Assembly (NCBI RefSeq): GCF_003576645.1
Contig: NC_044917.1
Coordinates: 9,612,638 to 9,676,637, forward strand
Length of the DNA stretch: 64,000 bases
Origin: Ipomoea triloba
Taxonomy: Eukaryota; Streptophyta; Magnoliopsida; Solanales; Convolvulaceae
Direction of reading: 5' to 3'
Below are positions 33,779 to 47,000 of this stretch, in pieces; the first letter of the stretch is position 1, and every line of letters starts with the position of its first letter. The notes below the pieces were generated by a model, which worked only from the letters and a program-made list of their open reading frames with translations, was not told the DNA's origin and made no database searches. A program made the position numbers and the translations under genes.

Positions 33779-35046
33779 GAGTGATTTCCTTTCTTGGTCC
33801 TACTGTTATTGGGGCATTGCCAATTTTAGTCCATTTTAGTCCAGCTCATTAATTTTTACCACATAGGCCAATCTTATATAGTCATTGACACTTTTGGTCC
33901 ATCTTAGAATTTCCGTTAGTTGGCCATCCAAAACAGAGTTTTTTTTTTTTGCCTTTTCACTCTTTGGTCTCCACTTTAACCCTTTGCGTTGGTTCTTCCT
34001 GCCATTTCCAAATAGAATAGTCTATTAGATTTTTTGGATCACGTCTCTCAGTCACTGAATTAAATTTAAAAAAAAAAAAAAAAAAAAACTACACTGCATT
34101 TTGTTTCTATTAACACACCAATTCTTGAATGGAAATGGAAATGGGGATTGAATCAAGAAAGAAGTAAAGTTCTGCAGCAATGTAGTGAGGTTTAAGTGCA
34201 TTCAAATTCTTTATACATTGTCAAATTATTAAGGGTAAAAAAGGGGGACCAAACTGGTCTTTCAACCAATACTGCAAAGAGGGGAAGAAAATGAAAGAAC
34301 CCCAACCCCCCAATCCAACCGATAGGAGAAGGGAAAAACCAAAATAAAAATTAACAAAAAAAAAAAGGATCTTGCTAATCAAGAACTGGGTAGGTTAGCA
34401 TACCTGTAAATACAGCTTCTTCTCTTTTTTTTTGCTTAATTTAATCTAATAATCAGGCATGAGATGGCTCACAGCCACATACAGACGGCAGTGAAGCTTT
34501 GCACCAAGCTCAAGAACCCACTCCCCTACCCAATCCCCACAATAGCTAAAATGGACAGCCCATTACCTTTCTTGGGCGGTAATGGGTACCCGTAAAATGG
34601 TCCTTATTCCCCTTGTCCGAGCTAGCATTGAACTGCCGCAGGTTGCCGCTTCGGTTCCCCAGCGAGGCTGGAATCGGGGCGGACAACTGGTTGTTGGAGA
34701 CGTCGAAGACGGATAACCGGACCAGAAGGCTGAGCTGCGGCGGGATGAGGCCGGAGAGCTGGTTGTCGTGGAGATCGATGACCTTGAGGTAGGTGCTGAT
34801 GCCGAGTTGCTGCGGGATACGGCGAAATAGAGCCTCGGAGGGAGATTAAGCGAAAGGGTCTCCACTTTACCCTTTAGACCAAAAAGACAAAAACACCCCT
34901 GTTTTAGGCGGCTAACTAACAGAAATTCTAACAGTGGACCAAAAGTGGCAATGGCTAAATAAGATTGGTCTGTGATAAAAATTAACGAGGGTAGACTAAA
35001 ATTGGCAATGCCCAAATAACAGTAGGACCAAAAAAGGAAATGACTC
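33779..35046. mobile_element. Pack-MULE carrying an LRR receptor kinase fragment
   Basis: Terminal inverted repeats of about 150 bp: the left begins GAGTGATTTCCTTTCTTGG and the inverse of the right begins GAGTCATTTCCTTTTTTGG. Both continue through TCCTACTGTTATT and GCATTGCCAATTTTAGTC. AATATATAA lies directly outside each end (33770-33778 and 35047-35055), a perfect 9-bp duplication diagnostic of Mutator-like transposition. There is no transposase. The interior carries part of a host receptor kinase gene on the minus strand (34440-34870). The elements at 2716-3107 and 35066-36534 have related termini. Confidence 0.88.
34440..34870 (-). pseudogene. Captured LRR receptor-like kinase fragment (BIR2-like)
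   Basis: Reading the minus strand from about 34870, one frame gives YLKVIDLHDNQLSGLIPPQL, LSVFDVSNNQLSAPIPASLG and NASSDKGNKD. A shifted frame then gives GYPLPPKKGNGLSILAIVGIG, a stop, and GSGFLSLVQSFTAVCMWL. These are the last LRR, the juxtamembrane and the transmembrane segments of BIR2/BIR3-type pseudokinase receptors. The kinase domain is absent, and there are stops and a frameshift. A donor-like ACAG|GTATG at about 34400-34415 suggests that genomic rather than spliced DNA was captured. Confidence 0.8.
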
Positions 35047-35065
35047 AATATATAAAAATATATTA

Positions 35066-36534
35066 GGATAAATTTGATCCCTCAATTATTCGCGAACTGT
35101 CAATGTTGTCCCTTAACTCCGTAATCATCAATTTGACCCCTGAAATAAAATAAGATTAGTCAATTAAATCCTTCCGAACGTATTCCGGTGAGAACTCCGA
35201 TTAATAAGGGGTAAATTGGTCATTTTGTGTCTTCAGCCCTCCCATTCTTCTTTGCTGACAACATCTTCTCATTCTTCTTCCCAAATTTCCAAGTTTCACT
35301 GATCAATCAAGTCTCCTCCCACTTCAAATGCTTCACTTGGAGGACCCTTTTGTTGTCCACATAAAAATACAACCTCGGGTCGTCGCCGGCGAGGCGGCAA
35401 TCGATGTATATGTTTCGGTCTCTGTCGTCGATGGTGGCTCTTGTGATGTATAGTTTGCCGTCGTAGACGTGTTCCCTCCTTAGCACCATGTCTTGGCTGC
35501 TGGTGGCAGGAAATTTCGCTCTGGTTTTGGAATACGCTTTTTTTTGGGAGTCCCCGACAAGGAGGACCATTTCACCGTCAATGACAACGGTGATGTAGAA
35601 TCCGGATCTGGGCTTTTTGGAATACGCTTCTTTTGGATCCCTGCCTTTTCTAGAAGATGAAGGGCTTGATGTGGAGATGGAACGAGGGAGTAGCAGAGAG
35701 AGAAGCAAATGACGTCGTATTAAGCATGGGTATTTTGTAAGCTCTGCGGTTCTTTCTTTTGTAAATTCCTGCAAATCAAATAAATGTAGAAGAAATCAGA
35801 TTTCATCTTTCTCTCTCCAGAACTTTCATTTTCTGCCTAAACAACTTCTGTAACCAGCAGAGCCTTAATGGAGTAAAACTCTAAGAATTTTTATTAAAAA
35901 AAAACAAAACAAAAAGGCAATGCAGAGTCTGCGAAAGCTAAAATATGAAAAAGATGTGATTATTATAAACCTATAGATTATTTTGTTTCTTCAAACTCAA
36001 AGTTTTGAAAGGAGTAGTGGATTCAAGGACCCATGCAAAATGTGAAGCTGCTCGAAATACACGAACCCATTCAAAGATTATTTTGTTTCTTCAAACTCAA
36101 AGTTTTGCAGGAAATCGCTCGAAATACACGAACTATGCAAAATGTTATTTGAAGGTTTGGAAAGGAGCAGTGGATTCAAAGACCCAATATGTATAGGTAG
36201 GGAGAGAGCGATAGAAAGCGTACCTCATCTCGGAGTCTTTACTGTTTTGCATTCCGGCGAAGGCACCGGCGACAGACAAGAGAAGCAGCAGAGAATTGAG
36301 ACCGAGGGAGACGGTGGCGTTTGGTTGGCTACCTGCGACTAAATTGTTTTTTAATTTAGAAGCAAGTAAAAGACCAAAATGTCCCTTCTTAATCGGAGTT
36401 CTCACCAGAATACGGCCGGAAGGGTTTAATTGATTAATCTTATTTTATTTCGGGAGTTAAATTGATAATTACGGAGTTAAGGGACAACATTGACAGTTCG
36501 CAAATAATTGAAGGACCAAATAGGTGACTTACCC
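35066..36534. mobile_element. Second gene-capturing inverted-repeat element (DUF868 cargo)
   Basis: The left end GGATAAATTTGATCCCTCAATTATT and the inverse of the right end GGGTAAGTCACC ... TTGGTCCTTCAATTATT open inverted repeats of about 170 bp. Shared segments include GCGAACTGTCAATGTTGTCCC and TCTCACC(A/G)GAATACG. No clean target duplication remains. The interior carries a DUF868 gene fragment (35307-35774). It also has a duplicated 100-bp unit containing GATTATTTTGTTTCTTC (35976-36108) and a short hydrophobic frame near 36240-36330 of unknown origin. The left end starts only 20 bp from the Pack-MULE at 33779-35046. Confidence 0.75.
35307..35774 (-). pseudogene. Captured DUF868-family protein fragment
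   Basis: The open minus-strand frame reads GFYITVVIDGEMVLLVGD, RREHVYDGKLYITRATI, RNIYIDCRLAG and LYFYVDNKRVLQVKHLKW. This is the core of plant DUF868 proteins (function unknown). There is no ATG at the start of the frame. The match ends at VKHLKWEET, before the conserved C-terminal half. A KAYSK unit occurs twice, as if part were duplicated. It is likely non-functional cargo of the surrounding element. Confidence 0.65.
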
Positions 36535-38696
36535 TATTTTTGTCATTCACTTCTAACTTCTTCCTATTTCAATCATTAACGCTTAGTTCACTTGTTCATG
36601 AAGATTCTCACTTGCAAGTGTGGTGATAGATGCAATGGTTCCAAATAAATTCTCGTTCGGAAAACTAACATATTTATGCTGTGAAGGAAACATTATACCA
36701 CAATTATTAGAAGAATATTTTCCCCAACCACAATACAAGTTCTATTGTTTTGAATGTAATTTCTTGACAACACTTTCAAAATATCATTTACAAGTTCTAT
36801 TGTTTTGAATATAATTTATTGACAACACTTTCAAAATATCATTTTTGCATTAGGGATACTTTATGAACTCCTAAATCCTACTCCCTATAACATGACATGC
36901 CTTAATTGCTTAATTTAATAAGGGGTCATGATACTTATCCATTCATTTCTTTTTCTTCTTCCAATCAAATTTAAACACAAGTAGAGGTATGATTTTGAAA
37001 GTACATGAAGTAATTTTTATAAAAATATTTCTCTAATAGGTCCGGCATAATTGTGTAAAAAAAAAAAGGGATTAAACGTATTCCATTTGGTCCTTATCTA
37101 AAAACTTAATAAGTCTCAATCAATGTTATATCCTTGATTTATGTCCCTTTTTCTATATGCTAAAAAATTTGTACATTTTACTTGAAATGTTGTACACTTC
37201 AATGTTATTAGACAAAATTGTCCCTACTACATTGTTGTTATACAAAACTACCCTTACACCGTTATAACACCGTTAGTTTTTAACTCTATCATTATTATCA
37301 TACACATATATCTATCATATCATTTTCCTATTCCTTTTTTTGATAATTATCATTTTAGTAAAATCACTATATAATTAATTTAATGGTTGATTATATTTTA
37401 ATTAAATTTCCATACATGGTAAATCATATATGTGTGTGTATAAAATACATATACTATATTTGTATATATAATTAGAATTAAAAAATTTAATTATTTATAT
37501 TTATTAATGTTTTAATATTGGGCATAAACTTTCGCGCATCGCGCGTACAAATACTAGTTTATTTAAATAAAATTTAAAAAAAAAATACACAAACACATAC
37601 TGAGAATCTGAGATGTATTTGGTGTATTGAATACGTCAAACACATTTTGCATATGCATATGAAGTATATGATGTTTTTGAATTATGGTAAATGCGTTTTT
37701 AATAGGACAAAAATTCAAATGCATTTGAAAATCTTTATTTATTTATTTATTTTTGTCCAACTTTCAAAAACGTCCCCATTTTCGTCCTACACTCAAATTC
37801 CCTACTTTAACATACCTCAAAAGTTGTATCTAGAGGATGGGAAAGTGAAAGGGGTGAACAGTGGTTGAGAGTAGAAACAATAGCTAATGAACAACGGTTC
37901 CAAGAAACAAAAGCACAATATTGTGTTATGTTTATATAAAACAAAGGAATACAAAAAGCATAGTGCAATGATCATATAATCTCATTAAATATGCTTTGCC
38001 AAACAATAATGTCGATGGAAATAGAGGCAAGAGCAGACAAACCATGTCGGAATGGAAGCTCAGAAAAGGGGGTGAAGGAGATAAAGATGGTGCAGGTTTC
38101 ATCACCAGAAAGAGCTCCATTTTGGAATTCAAATATGCTAGCTAGCATCTGAGGGCTACTCACAGTTCAAACTCAGACTGGCAATCCACAGCAGATGAAA
38201 GAAATGTCTTGGCATCTTCCGAGTTTGCTAATACTTCTCTGCCAAGATATTCAATGACAAACACAAGTTTCAGAAAATGGTAGTGATTCAATACAAGGTC
38301 TAAGACACAATAGTCCATTTAGTAATAATATTGATTTTAGAGGAACCAATGTGTATGCTGGTTAGGTTAAGGTGGTATTTTGGTGAAGTGTAATTTAATA
38401 CTGAGGGAGTATATAAATAAATAAAAAAGAACGTAGTAGCTATTTCAATTCAACAGGAATTGTATTTGTCAAGTATCAATTGTATTATCAAGACAAGATG
38501 CCATCTTACAACACTACGAAATAGAAAATAAAACAGGCATGTCTACCACAATTTGAAAGTTTGATCAAATATGTAAACTTGTATGCTTTACAAAGCACAC
38601 CAGAAATCACAAATATTCAGTTCCGAGTGTATACTGAAAGTTGAATGATAAGTACCTCTTATGCAAACACGAATTTCGCACACGAGCATTATTTGA
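36535..38696. other. Spacer between the captured-gene elements and VPS18, with Helitron-like 3' end
   Basis: Mostly AT-rich. 36740-36845 contains two direct copies of a 55-bp unit (AAGTTCTATTGTTTTGAAT ... TCAAAATATCATTT). The segment just before 38697, about 38000-38690, probably includes the 3' UTR of the VPS18 gene on the minus strand. No protein gene is seen. Confidence 0.45.
37533..37557 (+). mobile_element. Helitron-like 3' terminus
   Basis: CGCGC-ATC-GCGCG forms a perfect short hairpin at 37533-37545, followed 8 bases later by CTAG (37554-37557) and then T. A hairpin about 10 bases before a CTRR end inserted at A/T is the standard 3' end of plant Helitrons. The 5' TC end was not located, so the size of the element is unknown. 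Confidence 0.6.
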
Positions 38697-41600
38697 TCAT
38701 GCAGATAAAGATAGGCTTCTCTGAGGCTGACTCCCAGGGTTATGTGGCTTTATTTCCCATGATCCTACTTCTTGCACTTCTTCACTCAGGATGAAAGGTA
38801 AAGAGATTTCACGGATCATCAAGTCACCACAATATGGGCACTCACTGGCGATGGCATCATCTAGCTGTGACCGAATCTGCACATTATCAAACCCCCATGT
38901 AAACATCGATTTGTAACCCATAAAAATGTTGATACTTGTAATCCATAAACGGAAGCTCCAGAGAATGGCATGGAAGAATTATTTTTTAAAAGGATTTCCG
39001 TTGAAGTTCTAGACACACTATCTCATTCAAAGTTTCCCATGAATTAGAACCACCAGTACTTCAATATGGAACATGAATGCAATACAAAGATATCACCATT
39101 TACACGTCTTTAGCAACTAAAAAGTGAGAGATCTGTTGTGCACTTGTGCATTAAAAAAAACACAAACCTTCTCAGTGGGGGTCAAGCTAGCTATTGGTTG
39201 ATCTTCAGACAAGGCACCATTTGACTCCTTCCTGGGTTCACTGCCCAGCAAAGTAAGTTGCTTCTGCAAATCCAGTATATATTCGGCCTACAATATTGTT
39301 TGAGAAAAACATTTACACAGTCAATTTTTAACTCTAAGTAATACTGTCTGATAATTCTTTAAAGCAAAGACTATCAAGTCCAAATAATTCAATTTCATAG
39401 TTTCTTCACGTTACTATGCATACGATTGTAGAGTATTAGGAATACAGAGTGATTTAGGAAGACCAAACCCTGATGGGTATACAAAGTGATTAGTCCTACT
39501 TATATGAATACTACCCATCCATGTACCTCCTAAAGTGAAAAGCAAGAAAACATGCTCTCCTCTTCCCATCTCCATCATTCTTCTTCACCTATTTCCTTTC
39601 TTTTCACCACACACACACGGACACATTTACATGGAGTGGAAGTTAATACAAAAGAATTCTAATTCCATTTACAGTTCAAACACTGTTTCAAACTTTGCAT
39701 TGCCATCAAGTTTAAGATCTGACTTTATATTTGTCTACACTTTAAATTTAAATACATAATGCATTCTTAATCTGTATCAAAGTCAAGCATGCCTCACAAT
39801 TTGAAAGTAATATTGAGGAATTACAATTTTTTATACTTGATAAGTCCTTTTTTTTTTTATGAGTTAATCTAATATTTCTAACATATGAAGACCTACTTGC
39901 TTTGATTAGTAATTTCTCAGGATTGGAAATGATAATTTACATGGAATTCTAATCCTACCAGTTATCCTGTTTTAATTGCAGCAATTTCAGACAATTTTTC
40001 CCCGGTATGAAAAGGTGGCCACACACTATTTGGATATTACTCACAAAAACACAAAGCTATGGCTAAAATTGCAATGTCAAAAACATGGGATAAAAGAAGA
40101 TGACAGATGACGGATCCACTCCATTACTTACTTGTGTTGGAGTGGTGCACCTAGTTACATGGGCAATCAGGCACTGGGCATGAAAGGCGTGTCCACATGG
40201 AAAGACATAGAAAGGGGCCATTGGTCCAACTGCTGTATATCCTCTAGCCATTCGGAAGTCACCGCCCACATTTAATATTTTTCGCCCGCAACCCTTAAAA
40301 CCAACAGTACAAAGTGAGATCAAAATACAGGGAATTGTTTCCAATAAAAAGGTTTGCATGTATACAAAAACAAAGTCACACTTCACTCCAGTCATTAAGC
40401 TTCATCAAACACCCAGACAGGTTAAATAACAACTAATCTACAGTGCTAGAACACAACACAGATACACAGATACTCGGACATAAAAGCACAAGTGCAAACA
40501 CTAAGCAAGATCAACCTAGGACATAGAAGTTCGTATTAAAACCAATACTTCAAATATGCACATACAAACATAATTTTTTTTTAAAAAAAAAAACCTTTTT
40601 TTCAATGTATAGATCCATTTTTCTTGTCCCATGATTCTGTACTAGGGGTGGTACCTCATAAATGCCAAATTGGCACTGTCAATCAATAAAAATTTTTACT
40701 TTTCCAAAATATAAATGACAAACCACACATATATTCATATATTATGAAATCAGCAGACAAGAGGATAATTACCCCACAATCCTCATCACGATCAATGACG
40801 GCATATCGTTGAGCAAGAGCATTAATATCATTTCTAATATTGTCAGCACCTCGTGTTGCATCATTCATCTCCTGCTTCAATTTTTCAATTTGCTCATTAT
40901 AGTCCTCTAATGATGAGCAAATTGCTTCCTGCAATAATTTTGGTAGTAAGTCCCAATTCTAAACTGTTGAGCAGACAACATGAAGTCAAACTGAAAGAAA
41001 ATACATAGATTGATGTTTGCTGATATAGGAGTTCACAATAAGGAATGCAATACCATAAATATCTGATATTTGCAGAAGTAATGGTCACTTGCTATTAACG
41101 GGTTGGATGTGAGGAGGATGGAGAAGACTTTTTAATCTTTTACTTCTATTTCATCTACTTTAACATTTGATATTGTTCAGAGGGCTTGTGCCCTCTAGAA
41201 TATAACTTCTCTTATACTTACAAAATTTTAAAATCTATGGTTCAAGTTAGTAATTCAGTTACAATTAAATGTAACAATTAGGAAATCTTTAGTGCTCAGT
41301 ACCCATTATACTCACTCTGCCCCTCAACAAGAGGCCTACTTTCTATTTTACAAAGTCCTATAAAGATTCACCTTGTCATAAATTCAATACTTTTACTAAA
41401 GCTAATTTTCCACAATATTCCTTCTTCCATGGGTTGAAATTAATGACAAAGGAAAGAGAATTTTCAATATTGTATTTATGAAGGGCAAGAATGGAACTAC
41501 ACAGTAAAAGTCATTTAATGCAGAAGCCAGAAGAAAGATTACTAAGGCAGAGAAACTTACTTTGAAATCATCAATTAAAGCAAAGTCTGGAAAGAAAGGT

Positions 41601-44024
41601 AAGATATCTTCAATCTTCAATAATCCATCAGTTTCCTTGAGAAATGCTATTGCCTTTCGGATATTCTCCCTCTTAGTTCCTTTTTCCTGCTCAATAACAT
41701 GCTTTGCAATCATAAGCCAAAGCTTTTTTCTCAAGTCTTCATCATCTTCAACTTTGTCTGCTTCAGCCATAGCAAGCTCTGGATCAACCTATTGCATTGC
41801 ACAGGAAGAACAAGTTTGGTTGATGAGAAGGCAGAAATGAACTTTGGAATTCATAATTTTCGCTCAAGCCCTTCTCTTATCAACCATTAGGTCAGCTATT
41901 AGTTGTTTTAAGCACAAAATCTACTCACACATGCATTGTTCAAAACAGCCAAGCATCATCTTGATCTTAATTTCTTTTCCAAGATTAATATTTAAAAATA
42001 TGCGTGATGAACTTGTTCTCAATAAAGCATTTGAGTCATTTCTTTAAGCCATTCAAGAATGGGAACTAGAATTTAGTCATACGGTTATCAATTAGAGGAT
42101 AAACTGAATATGTTTATGTTCATTGTAGAGAGACATCAGTCTAAACTATCCTTCTAGAAAGGGGGAAAAAACATGGGTGTATAAACTTATTTGGTTATTT
42201 TCTAGATGTATGTATATCGACCTTGGCAAATAATGAGTATAAATGCATCCAAATAAAATTATCAGTCTATACCTGTAAAGCAAGAGCAACTGCTTCTTCA
42301 TGCATAGACATCATGCTATAGATATGAACACAAGCACGCATCCGCTTTTCCTTGAGGCAAAGGCGCAAGGCATATTTGGGGTCATAAAAAAATTCAGGGC
42401 CACCTGGCCGACCCCTCCCAAACTTGCATTGCAGGAAGCGCAGGAGAGCACTCTCATCCTCCTTAAAAAAGAAAACAAAAGAAAATAGTTAATGTTAGTT
42501 GTGCAAGTGTCATTCTGTCTGAGTCTCCTAAAAAATGAACTAGCATAGACCAGATTAAGTTTCATAAAAGATAAACTTTGTGCAGAAGAGAAACAAGAAA
42601 CCAATGGTTCAAAATCTGCCTTTATGGCTTTATATCACAACTATAGAGTTGAGAGGAAATATAAGAAAACCCTAGTGTAACCTATTATAGCCTATATGTA
42701 CTTATATAAGTATTGGCATCAGAATATAGGCATCATAATACTACTACTAATATAGTCAATGTACTACTTTCTCTGGTTTTTCATGTACTAGTTTCTGCCT
42801 CTGTGCCTCACTTGTGAGTGGTGGCTATTTTCCATCCGTCAAGCCTTTAATCCCTCAAACTCGACATGATATTAGAGCTCTAAACTCTAATCTATTCTCA
42901 AGAATTCCCGATCTGAAACCCTACGCCTTTTTCTCGTTCTTCACCTGGCAAAACCTTCTTGTGACTACTTTCATTATTCCGACTCTCTTCTGTTGGCCAT
43001 CTTGGGAAAAGCTAACATCATCATCGTGTTCAGAACCTCATCACAACCTCACACCAGAAGCACTGCCACCAGCTCCTCCCAGGCATGGTCATGCATCACT
43101 GAGCAGTCAGATCATCCATCTGATTTTGCACCAAGCTCTTCTCCTTTCAACAACCTAATCTGTGAAGTTTGACATTGATCCATTGCTGCTTCACACCACT
43201 CTTCTCCTTTCAACTACCTAATCTGTGATGTTCGATATTGATCCATTACTGCTTCACACCACTCACTGCCATTAACCAGTTGACCACTACCCTATTCTCT
43301 TCATTTTATTGCTATAGCCCAAATGAATCTCTCAGCTGCTCGAACCTTCACCTCTACCACTCGACAGGGAAATCCTTCTTTTTGACACCACCTCCTAGAC
43401 GGCTTCCTTGTGTTGCCATGCTGTTTTGAGGTTGTTCGTGTTCAGTTCCGTCACTTGGTGCTTTTATCTTTATTCCCAAGGGTCCGTTTCTGAGGCTATT
43501 CACATCCAACAGTCTCATTCTCTAACCACATCTAATTCGTTTATCTTACTAAGTTTCAACTGAGGGAGAGTGCTTGCTAAGGGATAAATATATATAAAAG
43601 AAAACCCTAGTGTAACGGTGTAACCCTATCATAATCTTAGGCTTAGCCCATTATGCAACTCCTTAGGTATCTATATAAGCATGTGTATCAATATCAGAAT
43701 AGAGGCAGCATCACAATACTACTAATATAACTAATATAATCCTGCTGATTTTTCATATATTAGCTTTGTTATGAACGTAAAGAGAGGATTTATGAATATG
43801 TTGTCTTATACTGTCATATATTGCTATATAGAAAAGAGAATACAAAGCCCTATAAATAGGTGCTAGAAGACTACGAATAGGAAACAAGTTTCCATATGCC
43901 TACTTACCTAAATTCCTAAGACTGCCTAATCTATAGAGATTCCATATACCAAATCAAGGTTATCAAGGCGGACTTTTTAGGCGAGATGCCGTTGATCGCC
44001 TAGGCGTTGCCTAGGCGATGAGTA

Positions 44025-44055
<31 letters not shown>

Positions 44056-47000
44056 GATTTAAACCAATTAATATTAAATGTCAAATGCCATATTTATATT
44101 CCTTGAAACTTGTATTGCATTGGGCAACCCAAAAGTTATATTCCTTGAAACTTGTATTGCATTGGGCAACCCAAAAGTTCATTGAGACTTGTTTTGTATT
44201 GCATTGGGCAACCCAAAAGTTCATTGAGACTTGTTCCTTGAGACTTGCACTATACCAAAAGTTCATTGAGACTTGTTCCTTGAGACTTGCACTATATTGG
44301 GCAGCTCAAGAGTCCTGTTCCTTGAGACTTGCACTATATTGGGCAGCTCAAGAGTCCTTTCTTTTTCTTTTTTTCTTTTTGAGTCCTTCTTTCTATGTAT
44401 GTATATATATACAGAGAGGCATAGAAAAATCAGACTACATATGTACAGGGAAAATATAGAATATACACCTTTCAACCTCTAAACTGGGATCGGAGGTAAA
44501 AGTCAGTGCTTGGGCTAGGTTTAGGGAGCAGCGGCGACACCACGACAAGAAGTCCGGTCGCCATCGGAGGGCTCACGCGCCGTCACGCGCCACCATCTCC
44601 GAACTGCTCCTCCGTCACGCGCCGGCGCGTGCGGTTGTTTCCGGCGACTTCGCCGGCCGTTTTGTTCTAGGCGAGGCGAGTAGATTAGGCGGTCGTTGTC
44701 AACCGCCCAGACGCCTTGATAACACTATACCAAATATATATTCCATAACACTTCCCCTCAAGTTGGAGCATAGATATTAATCATGCCCAACTTGTTACAC
44801 AAATCACTAATAACCCAAAATAACTAAATAACGAACTTACTCAAACATAACTCATATCTCATTTAGGAGACTTCCCTTGAACAAAAGCTTTGCACGCCAC
44901 CAATACCTAAGGACAGTTGGGTGAACTCGACATGGACCGACCAAGCTTGGGATTGGACACTCCCCCTGCAACAGATGCTTGGACGCCATCAATACCTACG
45001 AACAGTTGGGTGAACTCGACGTGGATCGAACAAGCTTGGTATTGGACACTCCCCTGAACCGATAGCTTGAATCGCCACCAATACCGCAAACTCCGGGTGA
45101 ACACAACGTGGACCATACAAGCTTGAACACACAAGGTAAAGAAGACAAACTCCAAACCGGAGGACACAAATTCTTTACCAACGAAAGGGAAACATGCCCC
45201 AAACGACAATGAGCATCAAAAAGGGGTTGAGAACAACAAAACAAGCAACGAACTCCAACTCAGCAAACTCATTAGCAAAGATGCAGATGCATCAGACTCA
45301 GCCATATCCAAAAAAAAAAAAAGAAAAAAAATTACAAGTACACAAAATTCAAGCCTGAATGTGTACGAGACAAAGTGACCGTGAAGCAAAAAATAAAAAA
45401 GATCACACACAAACCAAGTCCAGATCCGAGACAAACGAACTTAGGCGACCCAGGAGCAGTTGACCAAAACGTTTTCCAGTCGTTGGAGGAGCCTCACGCG
45501 CCGGTGCGTAGGAGAGTGGCAGCGGGTGACAACAACAGAGCGAAAAAAAATTTATAGTAAAGAGAGGATTTCAGAATATGTTAGTCTTATACTTTCATAT
45601 AGAAAAGAGAATACAAAGCCCTATAAATAGGTGCTAGAAGACTACGAATAGGAAACAAGTTTCCATATGCCTACCTACCTAAATCCCTAAGACTGCCTAA
45701 TCTATAGAGATTCCATATACCAAATATATATTCCATAACAAGGTTCTGCCTCACTAGCAGGTGGTTTGCCACCACCAGACATTCAATCACTCAATTTCAA
45801 TAATTTGGTTAGAGGAGTGCACACATAAATAAATAAATGAGAAATCAAAGGATACATGAAATTAAGTCACCTAGAGTATATCAAACAAATTATGTACCTT
45901 TTAATGAGCTGTTAATATACTAACATCATTTTGCAATCAAATGGATCTTTTCAATACCAAAAGGCAGATATTGAGAAAATTAAGGAAAATATTGAGCTGA
46001 CCATATTTTTCTGCCTGGCACTATTTTGGAAATGACTAAAACACTCACTATATATTTAGAGTAAGAGTACATCTATCAATAGAATAACAAAAATAAAAGA
46101 AATATATAATGATAAATATTACTACTGCAAAACTTCTAATAAGAAATGTTCCTTAATCAAGATACAGATGAATACACACGGCACTCTTGAGCTGAAGTTA
46201 AAAAGCAGGATTTCTAGTCTCCTAAGGTTTAATGAATATTTTCTACATTTGTTGTAAGAAGTTGAATTGTAATGAAATAATGGAGAAAGTCAGCATGGCA
46301 TTTATCAGTGAAGCTAGTCTTGCAAAAGCTCTCACTAACTAACCTTTTTTGCATATAATGAAAGTAGCAGGTTATGAACACCAGGATCTTCATTCTGCAG
46401 TCGGTGCACACAATACTCCAGATATTTTATAACTTCATGGGTTTCATTCCTACAAATAGAATGCAGAAGAAAGATAACAAGCCACAAATCAACAAAGATA
46501 GAATTGAATTTTGAGATGCATCATGTAATGATCCATTCCAGAGAAAACTTGGAGTAAAAGATGCAATAAGTATCAAGTATATTATAAATAACATAAAATA
46601 ATGAAACAAGGCCCACTATCATAATAGATTAACTAAAACATACCAGTGTAAAGAAATTTAGCTTTGCTCAAAAGAGTATTTTTAACCCACCCACAAGATT
46701 TGTAACCATACTGGGCAGAACAGTGGTGGCTCAATCCAGTTCAAAAAAAAGACAACAACTTGTATAAACAACAAAGACAAGCATGCTTTTCTCCAACATT
46801 ACTCACTATAATCTATTGTATAGTTGTATCTGTGATTACCATGTCAATCTTTCCTCACTATTTACTATTTCAGCTACTGCTATCAATTCAAGAAAATAAT
46901 CTAAGAAAGAAATGTGCATTACATTGCATGTGGCTCACTTGAATAACGCATCATGGCAGGAATGAGTTTTCTCGGGTTCAAATTTTTAGTAGTCATCCAT

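Larger units (their letters stand above)
42640..45781 (+). mobile_element. Non-autonomous LTR element A (interrupted by element B)
   Basis: The left LTR, about 42640-42865, contains AAGAAAACCCTAGTGTAAC, CATCATAATACTACTA and TTTTTCATGTACTAG. It is followed by TGATATTAGAGCTC, a Met-tRNA primer-site form. The interior has a 63-bp duplicated unit (CTTCTCCTTTCAAC ... TGCTTCACACCACT at 43135-43265). The right LTR follows a polypurine CTGAGGGAGAG (43561) and repeats the left one. It is broken at 43766 and resumes after element B with GGTTCTGCCTCACTAGCAGG up to 45781. No protein is encoded. It lies in a VPS18 intron. Confidence 0.7.

Noticed and set aside
34563..35048. 161-residue Ser/Thr-rich frame
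   Set aside because: It is an out-of-frame reading of the captured LRR fragment and the MULE terminal repeat.
44085..44355. Repetitive peptide frame ([12 protein letters not shown] repeats)
   Set aside because: It is a minisatellite inside a MULE, read on either strand with equal ease; not a gene.
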